Assembly (NCBI RefSeq): GCF_035083965.1
Contig: NC_089727.1
Location: 2,733,501 to 2,797,500, forward strand
Origin: Branchiostoma lanceolatum
Taxonomy: Eukaryota; Chordata; Leptocardii; Amphioxiformes; Branchiostomatidae
Direction of reading: 5' to 3'
DNA: 64,000 bases
A model generated the notes under the pieces. That model was not told the DNA's origin. It was given only the letters and a program-made list of their open reading frames with translations, and ran no database searches. A program made the translations under genes and the position numbers. Positions 1 through 11,700 of the stretch are shown in pieces (position 1 is the first letter of the stretch; every line of letters begins with the position of its first letter).

Positions 1-152
1 ACTGACCAATCACGGAGAATTTGACATCACTTCCCTTGTTTTCACGACAAAATGGCGGACGGCTTGAAAAAGTGCGAATGAATCGCCTGGAAATTTGGAC
101 ATTTTGGCGATTTTCGTGAGATATATGGAATTTTATTGAATTCTGACGAATG
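1..152 (+). promoter_or_regulatory. Promoter-proximal region and 5' noncoding exon of the epimerase-PAN-EGF gene
   Basis: A CCAAT motif lies at about 5-10. A GT donor (GAATG|GTGAGT) ends the exon at 152, and the next exon begins after a pyrimidine tract and CAG at 901, four bases before the start codon at 906. A short upstream frame opens at 52 in the context AAAATGGCGGAC and closes at 81 after nine codons; it could dampen translation. The transcription start cannot be seen and may lie left of the window. Confidence 0.45.
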
Positions 153-450
153 GTGAGTACACAATGTGTCGTGAGGTACTTGATCCGGGTGAGCTTATTC
201 ATTTTTATCGCTTGATTGTTGTGTAAGATTGATGTTACACGAACATGTACTGACAGCTAGCTAGCAGACGAAAACACTCGGTTGTCAAAACATACAGCTA
301 GCTTGTGCGAGCTGTTAAACCATTTCACGTATTTTTGTTGGAGTCTAGATATCTTATTTATCACCCAATTATCTATGATTAAATCAAATTTTGTCATTTG
401 TTTGAAGTATCTAGGTAGAAAAATAGATATTCGGCAGTTTGCATAAGATG

Positions 451-682
451 AATAAGCTAGTTCGGAGTTGCTACTACCAAGGAAGTTAAAATAGGATATT
501 TTTTAACCTCCTTGCTACTACGCATGTGCAGTGTCAAAGGTGAAGGCCCCCGGCTCGTATACAGTGCTCGCCTGGGCATTGTCTAGATTTGCATAACAAC
601 GCCCGACTGGCTTTGTTGACGTCTGGGGGGCCTTCACCTTTGACACTGCACATGCGTAGTAACAACTCCGAACTAGCTTATT
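451..682. mobile_element. Foldback MITE with a tiny palindrome nested in its left arm
   Basis: The left arm from AATAAGCTAGTTCGGAG and the right arm ending CTCCGAACTAGCTTATT are inverted copies. The match resumes after an interruption with GCATGTGCAGTGTCAAAGG and its complement. The left arm is broken at 477-511 by a 35-base palindromic insert flanked on both sides by TTGCTACTA. The element lies in intron 1 of the epimerase gene. The superfamily was not identified. Confidence 0.7.
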
Positions 683-905
683 ACCTGATCTAGTATACAT
701 CCCCTTGAATAAAGTGAAAGTGAGTTTTTATTTGTGTTCTGCATACAGGCGTATGTGGATCCTATGTGGTGACTATATCATAATGCAAAGATTTGTCATG
801 TTTGAACAGAAGAAATTTGCAATAGCATGACTAATAAGATTTGTAAAATTATTGACAATATGAGAGTCATTATGTTACTTTGAAAAAACACTCCTTTTCA
901 GTAAG

Positions 906-3900
906 ATGCTGTCCCGACCCGTCCTCATCACTGCTGCCGGCATCACGAGCTGCCTGCTGTTCCTCTACACAGTCAGCAAGACTGGGCACATCCCAGGTCA
1001 GGTCCAGATAGATACTCTTTACCTCAGGGAAAATGGAGGTACCGTATTGTAATCAGTTTGCGTGTTTGTTTGCTTGCTTGTTTGTCCAGGTTTGCAGTTA
1101 TGCAGCCTGCCAGGATTTAAGGCCAAAATGGTGTAATAGGATACTTGGAGAATTGGAAGTCTAGCTTGGCTTCTTGGGTCCAATGTTGTAGATGGACAGG
1201 AAATGATTGCGTGCAATCGTAGCATAGATTGATGTCTCATGGCTGCACCCACACAGTAATGTCAGGTCATTAGGTGTACCCATTTAGAGCTTGTCTCAAT
1301 AATGTTCAGCATATTGTCTCTAAAAAAAAATTTTGGATTATCATTAATACAATGTAACCCAGCCAGGGTTACATGGAAAAAGGGTCTTACATCTAACATC
1401 TGGCAGTATGCAACATAGAATGGCATCACAAAGAAATATCCTGCATTTGCTTGCAAATGTTTGCTGTCTTTCTAATCTTCCAGTCAATGTATCACGTGTC
1501 AGTTTAACTTTGTTTTAATGTACAGAACATGTTATTCAGTTCTTGGGCTGCCAAATGTTCTTTTGATAAAAAGCCCAAAGCTTGTAACTGTCGGATTTCT
1601 TTCTGATCATTCTCTTTTCTGTTTTTCTCCCTAGGCACCGTTGACCCACCCATCCTGGGTGCCCTTACAGACAGCCCTAAGCACGTGTTAGTAACCGGAG
1701 CAGCGGGCTTCATAGGGTTCCACCTGACCAGGGCTCTGCTGGACAAGCCTCACGCTAGAGTCTTTGGGGTGGACAACTTTGACAAGTGGTCTGACTTGAA
1801 GCTGAAGCAGGTGGGTGGTGCTGCCATTAATAGATCTTAACTGTCTTGGAATGGAACTCTCTACCATATACAGCCACCTGAGGAAATAGGATTATCCACA
1901 CACTACTAGTACTACCTCTTGGGCGTGTGACCCCAACAAAGGGGTGTTGTCCAGTATACTACCAGAACTAGAACCAGATAGATACAATATACTGTGAATC
2001 ATGAAATGTTTGCAGCGGTTGTATGTTTGCCTTTTCACTGTGACTTCTTCGTAGTTAAAAGTAGATAGTATCTGTATAATTATATACCTAAAATATACCA
2101 TTGGGAACTTGATAACATAGTACCTGACTAGATTTGATTTGATATCATGAAATTTTACTGTAGGGAACTTTTAAACACTGATCTAGACAATCTCTGTGTC
2201 TTTAACCTATTAAAGGACAGAGCTCATTAACTGTATGAATAAGGGTTCTGTTAGAGGATGCAGGAGACATCTGTGAAGAGGAGTATCTGACTATACTGTA
2301 AAAACTTAGTAAGAGTTTAAAACACTGATCCAAACAATCTCTGTATCTTTTCCTCAGGACAGAGCTCATGAGCTGTGTGAATACAGGGCTCTGTAAGATG
2401 ATGCAGAGACATCTGTGAAGAGGACTAAACTGTACCATATTGAGAAACTAAGTACGAGACCCAGTCTAAAACACTGACCCAAACAATCTCTGGGTCCTTA
2501 CCCCAGGACAGGGCCCATGAGCTGTATGAATACGGAGTTGCCCTTGAGGATGGAGACATCTGCTACCAGGAGTACCTGACTAAACTGTACCTTACAAAAC
2601 AAGTACAAAACGAGACAGTACAATGTGTATAATAGACTCACTCAGTGTAAAACACTGAAACAATCTCTGTATCTTTACCCCCAGGACAGAGCCCATGAGC
2701 TGTATGAATACGGAGTTGCCCTTGAGGACGGGGACATCTGTGACCTTGAGTACCTGACAGACCTCTTCATCAGGGAGAACTTCACCCATGTGGTGCACCT
2801 GGCGGGGAGGTCGGGGGTCAGAGGTCAGGACCTGGACGCGGCCGCCATCATGGAGAACAATGTGGAGTGCTTTGTGACCTTGCTGGAGGTCGTGAAAAAC
2901 TATAAAGTGAGTTATCATGCAGAATAGAAAACAATCTTTGATTTCCAACACACATGGTCTAGTGGTATTGTAAAATCTATTCTGGCATGCCACAACCAAA
3001 ACCTACAAGTTAGCCAAAACACTTAAGATTGACCAGCTTTAGCTATACATGTATGTTAGCTGAGTAGAATAAATAAAAGATTATCAAAACACTCTTAAAC
3101 TTAATTTAAAGGTTAACATTGTATTTATTTATAAAATTCTTTTACAAAGATAATCAAAGCTTTGCTTGATACATTTTGTGTTTAGTTGTTTCAAACATAC
3201 AATTGCTGTAAGGAAAAGCTGCTCGGAACGTTGAATACTCAATGTTATTGTTTGGTTTTTCAAGTATTAAAAGTACTAGAAACAGCCATGATAACACATC
3301 CTTTCTCTTTCAATTCTTCCTACTTTCAGAACATCAAGCTCGTTTACGCCTCGTCAGCGTCGGTCTACGGAAGCTCTTCCCCGCTTCCCTTCTCCCCCTC
3401 TCACCCTGTAATCCAACCTGACACCATAGAGGGCCTTGCCAAGCGGACAGTAGAGCTCCTAGCACAGGGGTACTGTAAGGAGTTTGGGGTGCAGCAGGTG
3501 GGGCTATGTTTTGGCAGGTCACTTCATGAATTCAGTACATTGTATTAACATCAGGACTGCATGGGTCTCATATTTTGGTACCAACAGCAGAAGAAAGCTC
3601 TTAGTTCTCAAGTTTTGTAACACACAAATGACAAGTTTTTAAGAATAAGATATTTAACCATTAAGCATTTATTTGTAACACACAAATGACAAGTTTTGAA
3701 GAATGAGATATTTAACCTTTAGCTGGTATGTTAAGATTTTGTTCAACGGATTTGTTAAATCATAGACAGATTTTGAACAGTATAGCAGAAGCATGGTTGT
3801 CTATTGTAGAATAGCTTTTTTGGCTATTTTGCCTGCTTCATGTTTGTTTTTTTTGTTGCTAAAACCGAGAAACTGGATGGATGTGGCTTTAACGATGCGT

Positions 3901-6226
3901 ACAATGTAGGTGGGTCTGCGTTTCTTCACGGTGTACGGGCCGTGGGGGCGCGAGGACTCGGCGCTGAACACCTTCACACAGCAGCTGCTGGAGGGAGAAG
4001 TTCTGCAGGTGTTCCACACCAGGTGGGTATCGGGACGTTTTGGCACCTGGACAGTTTAGCACAAGGCCTATAGGACGATGTTGTGGTTATGAAAGATGTT
4101 AGAGTTCTACAGGTGGGATCTGGTGGGAGAATATTCCTTTTTTTCTTTGGCATGCTGTAGTGATGTGGCATCGCGGTGGTGGAATGGCAGGGTGTTTGGC
4201 CCAGAACCCAGAAGTCATAGGTTCGAATCCTGACATGCCCCGCTGATGTTGTGCCCTTGGGAAAGACAATTAATATGAATTTCCTCACTTCACTCATGAG
4301 TACCTAGCTTTGATTAGAGATGTCCCTCGGACAGGACATTAAATGCAGGTGCCATGTTTGGGGAGCCACACCTCAAACATTTAAAAGAACCCACCACACT
4401 TATCAGAAAGGACTGGCCAGGGCTGTCTACTGAGGGCCTGTTGCTCTGTGCAGGGACGGAGATCTGAACTTCATGATGTAAGATTAAAGAATATTTATAA
4501 GCTTAAAATGACAAATTAACTTACTTCATTTTAGTTTTGACAGATTTAACAACGAAAATTAACAACATGATCTCCCTATCAATGAGTGGGATGGGGAGGA
4601 ATTAGATTTAGAGCTTGAGACAGCTCTAGAATAGGTGCACCTAACCAAACAATTCATCTGCATAACATGAACCAAAGTAGAATTTCAGAAAAACATTTTG
4701 CATTTATCGGTCTTGTTTTCCAGGGAGGGCCGACCCCTTGAGAGAGACTTCTTGTACGTGGAGGATGCGGTGCGAGGTGTCCTGTCTGCCCTGGACCTCA
4801 GCCCTGCTCACTGTGGACAGGTGTTTAACCTGGCTTCAGGTCAGGCCCAGTCAGCAGTGGACATAGTGGCTCTACTGGAGCAGCAGCTCAATATTCAAGC
4901 TCAGGCCGTGAGTTATTGCTTGTTTAGAGTTAGACAGTACAGAGTGGTGGACATGCTAATTATCTAATACCAGCTCATAAAAGAAGGAGAAATAGTCATG
5001 TCTTTAACAACAACACAAGTATCAGATTTATCAACCTAGGATTTAGTTGTTTGAAAATTCTTTTTTTCTTAGCACTATCGTACAGTAGAACTCATTACCA
5101 CCAAGCACAGTAGAGCATCCTCACTAGATACATGTAGATTTAAACAATGCTTGCAGCTAGATATGCAAAGGTAAGATGTTTTACCGGAGTTATCAGCCAA
5201 GGATTGATGTGTTCAAAAATTCGTATTTTCCTAGAACCAAAGTAGAATGGAACTCGTTGTCATCAAGTACTGTAGGAGCATCCTCACTGAGTAGCTTTAA
5301 AGAACGGTTACAGTCAGATATGCGAAGACTAGGTGTAACAGACCATTCGGTGTAATATGACCAGCTGCTGCCGCGCCGCGTGCCTGCGAAGCTGGTGTGT
5401 TACGCCTAATGGCGGTTGTACCGGCTATATAGATACAGGTACAGAAGATATGACAGGACACCGGCATGCAGGCAGGAAAACAGGTTGTATTCAAATAACC
5501 AAATGACTGTGTCATGTACATGTTCTACTAAGTATGATATGATAGGAATACAAAGTGCTGAAATTTTGTTTTTTCAGGTGAAGGTACTGGCCCCACCCCT
5601 GGAGGTAGTCAGGATGGTAGGAGACGTCCAGTGTTCCCTGAAACAGCTAGGGTTCAGACCCAAGGTATCTCTCCACCAAGGTAGGTAACCTCTCATCATC
5701 AATATCATGAAAGTTAATCTGTGTTGGTAGTAATCATAATACAATGCTTAAGTTTATTCCGACACTAAGATATTCACGGATCAAATTTTCAAGGACCACT
5801 GTCGCCTTCTTCAGGATCAATAAAGTGTAGACCAGTGGTTAGTGACCCTGCCTCTGGACCAAGGAGTCGTGAGTTTGAAATTCCTGAGCTGTGTCGCTCA
5901 CTCCACATGCACGCTGCTGAAAAGGGTAGCAATCCTTTGGATGGAACGTTAAGCCGTGGTCCACTGTTCATTGTTCTTGTCAAAAAGAGCTAGAGGAATT
6001 TCCCCCGTACAATAAACCTTTTAGATATTGTTCATACCAAAGATTGTATCCCTTTCATTGTCTCAGTGAAGAAAAATGGTAATCTTTGAAGTAAGATGGT
6101 TTGTTCTTTGCACCTGTGTGTTTTAGGTGTGCAAGAGTTTGTCCAGTGGGCCCTGACGTATCGAGAACAACAGAACAGGAGCCAGAAGTCCAAGCAGGCC
6201 AGCCTGGCTCAGAAGTTCAGAGACAG
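906..6226 (+). CDS. Exon block encoding the NAD(P)-binding epimerase domain
   Basis: Exon 2 carries the Rossmann loop TGAAGFIG (residues 65-72) followed by FGVDNF. Exon 3 gives [17 protein letters not shown], the family's adenine-ribose region. Exon 4 has YASSASVYG, keeping the active-site Ser. Exon 5 reads [14 protein letters not shown], typical of UDP-glucuronate epimerases. Exon 6 has [13 protein letters not shown]. Exons 7-8 give [18 protein letters not shown], the usual C-terminal end of the domain. In these enzymes YxxxK supplies the catalytic Tyr and Lys. Here residues 211-215 read EGLAK, so Lys215 remains but the Tyr position is Glu211. Either activity is lost or the chemistry has changed. 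The Met at 906 is preferred because it directly follows the splice acceptor and opens a hydrophobic anchor. Confidence 0.82.
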
Positions 6227-8714
6227 GTAAGTTGCCTTCATCATAAGTACGTTGTATTTTGCTCTGGTCACTTGTTCCTTTGGAATGAGAATAAACAAAT
6301 GAATAGAAGTTTTCAAATCCCCTAATGTTATGGTTGTTTCTGTGTATTTCTTTCATGAAAAAAAGCATTCTGGAGACTTAAGGTTTCTGTGCATTGAGCA
6401 TATGAACGAATTTTCTTTGTTTTCCAGAGAAGGATTTATAGATTAGTACATTATATTGTAGATCATTATTGGAAAAAAAGATAAAGTACACAATGCAATA
6501 CTAGTAACATGCAATGTATAACTTCCACTACAAAATAGTGTAAAGTAGTCATCTAAAGCAGAGAAAAATTTTAAAGCTTGCATTATGTTTTCAGCTATAC
6601 AACTTTTTGTTTTTCACAGCCCAGTGCATATGGTTTATTTTGTGTCCCAGAGACTTCATACATATAGTAAGTACTTATACATGTATATGATTTCCTCCAT
6701 ACATTTCTAATTTGAGAGTTCTCTACAGTTTCAACCATCTTCAGACCTTGTTTGAAGTTTCCCTCATGTTGTGTGGAAAGATAACCTTGAGTTTGTTTCT
6801 TTGTCATGTTTTTCATTCTTTGGTTTTACACTTGGGTATGTTGTGCACTATCGGTAAACCGCCTCAAAGCATAACACACCTGTCCAGTTTTGTACAGTAA
6901 GTACAAGCTACATGTAAGATTTGTGAGATTTGATCCATTCACACTAGGATGGACCCCTACTCTTACCAATACAAAACATTTAATTGTGGTGGGTTCTTTA
7001 ACGTGCTTAAGGTGTGGCTCTCCTATGGCTTCATGTCCCCTTTGAGATAAAGTCTCTAACCAAAGCTAGGTACTAGAACCTTTAGATTGTTTTATTAGAA
7101 CTCTAACCTACCTGTGAGAAAGAGATGTTATGTATTGGCTTCCACCATAACATTAACTAATGAAGGATGTACAGCCGTTAGCCATGTGTATGAGGGAGCT
7201 TTTGAGCGTCAAACCCCTGCACAAAAGAACCCAACACACTTATCGAGAAGAGTAGAGATGACCCGGTGTGCTTGGCCAAAAATATTTGAGCCGTAGCAAA
7301 GCTGCATTAACTGCTGGCAAACAAGAAAGCATCATGCTCCGTCCTCAGTCTGAGGTTCGACTTCTTTACCTTACTTTTAATAAAAAAAGTAACACCTGAG
7401 TGTTGAAAATTGTCCTGATCTCTTTTCCTCCCAGGCTTCTGTCGGAGAGAAATGAACGCGAGGAGAGACTCCAGAGCGAGAGTCTGGCGCGGAGGAATGA
7501 GGAGCTGAAAGCCATGGTCCAGCAGCAGAGAGACGTGTGAGTAGAGTTACCAGCAGCAAATATTAGTGGGCAACCTCAAGCCAACCGTACACACTTACGC
7601 TGTATCTTCAGAAAAGACGCTGTAGCCGTTTAGAACTTTATTCAAGCTCACATCCAGACTAGTTTCACCTTGCACCTGGTCTATATAAGACAGGACACAT
7701 TGTACTTGCTCATTCGAGTCTGAACCATCAAGAAAGCCACACACAAGGCAAAAGTGGTCTGGATGTGGGCTTGAATAAACTTCTAAATGGGAACTATGCA
7801 GCTACAGCATCTTTCCTGAAGATGTGGCGTGAGTGTGTACAGTTGACTTGAAGTTGCCCACTACTATTTGCCTGGAGTTGCCAGCAGCGTTATAGTAGCG
7901 TGTGTACATGTAGTCCAGTGGTTAGCAACTCTGCCTCTGGACCAAGAAGTTGGAGTTCGAATCCCAGCTGTTGTCGCTCACCCGACATGCACGCTACTGG
8001 AAAGGGTTGCAGTCCTTAGGACGGGATTTAAAGCCGTGGTCCACTGTTCATTGTACTTGTCGAACAAAGGCAGGGGAATTTCCCCGGTACAATGAACCTG
8101 TAAATACTGTACATAGCATCTGTTTTCTCAATGTCATGACCAGTGGGAGATTAGCTCTTCAGTGAGCTAATTAACTGGTTCAAGCCATGGTCCAGCAGCA
8201 AAGAGACATGTGAGTAGTCAAAGTTAAAAAGACCCTCCTGTACCACATTGTGCAATCTGGCACCTTGGGGTCTGCTGTCAACCCTCGACAACTAAAGCCC
8301 CTTGACGACCTTGCTGTGACCGAGGGATATGACAGAATGCTCAGCCAATTTAATTGATTTAAACTTATCTTTTTACACTTTGTGTGTTTTCTTGTCTTTT
8401 TAGTAATACTAGTACATTTTGCATGATTTTCCCATTGTTAAGTGAAGGGTAACACAAATCCAATTTAGGATGCAGCGAGGTTGCCAACGTGTCGCGGGTC
8501 CAGTGAGATGCACATCTAACCCTCTTGAGACGTGGAACAAAAGATGACTAACCAGATAGTGAGAGTGGTTTGTGTGTATGTATGTGTTTGTGTGTGTGTG
8601 GGTGTATGTGTGTGTGTTTTTGTGTGTGTGTATGTACATGTATGTGTGTGTTTTTGTGTATGTGTATTTGTTTGTGTTTGTGAGTGTGTTTGTGTGTGTT
8701 TGTGTTTGGGTGTA

Positions 8715-8745
<31 letters not shown>

Positions 8746-11700
8746 GTGTTTATGTGTTTGTGTGTGTATGTGTGTGTGTTTGTGTATGTGTTTGTGTGTG
8801 TATGTGTGTGTTTGTGTGTGTGTGTGAATTGCCTGAACCTTTTCCGTCTCTTTCACTTCAGATTTCTGAAGTATGCCGAGAAGAACAACATTCCGCTGCC
8901 TGACATGACCAGAGGACCGTTCCACTTCTACCCGGGGGTGGACTCACCCGGAGGGGACATCATTAAAGCCACCAGTCTGAAGAACAACACAGGAGTAAGA
9001 GGAATCATCGTTATCATGGTGTTCCCCCAGATGACCCTGCGAGGGGCAAAGTAGGGGGGGGGGGGGGGTTGTCCCATGCTCTATCCCTGAATCGATCTCA
9101 AATATGCTTCAGCATTGATTACTGTACATGCATTTAAGTTCACATAGTTTTAATTTCACGGCAGGGAGAAAATGGAGTGTTTGCGGTGGTTCTACACATA
9201 AAAGAAGCCATCACGCTTATTGACCAAAAAAAGATAGGGGTGACCAGGTGTGCTTGGCTAAAAACACAAGCCGTAGTATTGTGCTAGTTAATGCTTCACC
9301 TGATTTGGGGATGACAAAAGATGTATATGATGTCAGGTGTCGATGATGCTTATCATTTAAACAATTTTTAGGAAGTCAACTGGCAGTAGAATGCTTATGA
9401 TTAAGCTAGGTTTGAGTCACAAATCAAATTCTTCACAACCAAAGCTATAGACTGGGGCCATCCAGAAATGCTTGGATGTTGATATTTTCAGTCCTCAGGC
9501 TGAAGGTTGATGAAACTGCTGTCTTTTTCACCCAGGCCATGAAGAAACGCTGCCTGGAGGCTGAGCAGTGCGTCGCCTTCAGCTCTGCCGGGATGCTGAA
9601 GAGTCGAGTCAAACCTCCCCATCTGTGGCAGCAGGCAGCCTTCTCCATCCCCGACCAGGGCATCTATGTAGCAGGTAAGGGTTTCTCCATCTATGTAGCA
9701 GGTAAGGCCTTCTCCAGCCCCGACCAGGGCATCTATGTAGCAGGTAAGGCCTTCTCCAGCCCCGACCAGGGCATCTATGTAGCAGGTAAGGCCTTCTCCA
9801 GCCCCAACCAGGGCATCTATGTAGCAGGTAAGGCCTTCTCCAGCCCCGAACAGGGCATCTATGTAGCAGGTAAGGCCTTCTCCAGCCCCGAACAGGGCAT
9901 CTATGTAGCAGGTAAGGCCTTCTCCAGCCCCGAACAGGGCATCTATGCAGCAGGCAGCCTTCTCCAGCCCCGACTAGGGCATCTATGTAGCAGGTAAGAC
10001 CTTCTCCATCTATGTAGCAGGTAAAGGTTTCTCCATCTATGTAGCAGGTAAGGGTTTCTCCAGCCCCGACCAGGGCATCTATGTAGCAGGTAAGGCCTTC
10101 TCCATCTATGTAGCAGGTAAGGGTTTCTCCATCTATGTAGCAGGTAAGGGTTTCTTTATCTATCTAGGAGGTAAGAGTTTCTCCATTCCTGACCAGGGCA
10201 TCTATGTAGCAGGAAGCCTTCTCCAGCCCCAACCAGGGCATCTATGTAGCAGGTAAGGCCTTCTCCAGCCCCGACCAGGGCATTTATGTAGCAGGTAAGG
10301 CCTTCTCCAGCCCTGACCATGGCATCTATGTAGCAGGTAAGGCCTTTTCCAGCCCCGACCAGGGCATCTATGTAGCAGGTAAGGCCTTATCCAGCCCCGA
10401 CCAGGGCATCTATGTAGCAGGTAAGGCCTTCTCCAGCCCCAACCAGGGCATCTATGTAGCAGGTAAGGCCTTTTCCAGCCCCGACCAGCTCAGGGCATCT
10501 ATGTAGCAGGTAAGGCCTTCTCCAGCCCCGACCAGGGCATCTATCTAGCAGGTAAGGCCTTCTCAAGACCCGACCAGGGCATCTATGTAGCAGGTAAGGC
10601 CTTCTCCAGCCCCGACCAGGGCATCTATGTAGCAGGTAAGGCCTTCTCCAGCCCCGACCAGCTCAGGGCATCTATGTAGCAGGTAAGGCCTTCTCCAGCC
10701 CCGACCAGGGCATCTATGTAGCAGGTAAGGCCTTCTCCAGCCCCGACCAGGGCATCTATGTAGCAGGTAAGGCCTTCTCCAGCCCCGACCAGGGCATCTA
10801 TATAGCAGGTAAGGCCTTCTCCAGCCCCAACCAGGGCATCTATGTAGCAGGTAAGGCCTTCTCCAGCCCCAACCAGCTCAGGGCATCTATGTAGCAGGTA
10901 AGGCCTTCTCCAGACCCGACCAAGGCATCTATCTAGCAGGTAAGGCCTTCTCCAGCCCCAACCAGGGCATCTATGTAGCAGGTAAGGCCTTCTCCAGCCC
11001 CGACAAGGGCATCTATGTAGCAGGTAAGGCCTTCTCCAGCCCCGACCAGGGCATCTATGTAGCAGGTAAGGCCTTCTCCAGCCCCGACCAGGGCATCTAT
11101 GTAGCAGGTAAGGCCTTCTCCAGCCCCGACCAGGGCATCTATGTAGCAGGTAAGGCCTTCTCCAGCCCCGACCAGGGCATCTATGTAGCAGGTAAGGCCT
11201 TCTCCACCTATGTATACATGTAGCAGCTAAGAGTTTCTCCATCTATGTAGCAGGTATAAGAATTTCTCCATGTATGTAGCAGGTACTAAACATTTCTCCA
11301 TCTATGAGCAGGTAAGGGTTTCTCCATCTATGTAGCAGCTAAGAGTTTCTCCATCTATGTAGCAGGTATAAGAATTTCTCCATGTATGTTGCAGGTACTA
11401 AGCATTTCTCCATCTATGAGCAGGTAAGGGTTTCTCCATCTTTGTAGCAGGCAAGAGTTTCTCCATCTATGTAGCAGGTACATGTAAGTGTTTCTCCATC
11501 TATGTAACAGGTAAGGGTTTCTCCAGCCCTGTCCAGGGCATCTATGTAGCAGGTAAGGGTTTCCCCATCTATGTAGTAGGTAAGAGTTTCTCCATCTATG
11601 TAGCAGTTAAGATTTTCTCCATGTACATGTATGTAGCAGGTAAGGGTATGTATATGTACATGTGCATTTTCTATGTGTCTGTGTTTGTGTGTCTAAGTGT

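Noticed and set aside
906-6226. Bacterial contamination or recent transfer of an epimerase
   Set aside because: Eight spliced exons with typical animal junctions and intronic SINEs show it is resident; an ancient transfer cannot be judged here.
8532-9054. Long Cys/Val-rich and His/Thr-rich frames on both strands
   Set aside because: They are translations of a GT microsatellite. Only 8862-8994 is a real exon.
10625-11242. 205-codon open frame on the minus strand within the 42-base array
   Set aside because: The unit length is a multiple of three and stop-free in this frame by chance; it simply mirrors the repeat.
9632-11660. CRISPR-like array
   Set aside because: Units are direct and contiguous without unique spacers, derive from an adjacent exon end, and the genome is eukaryotic.
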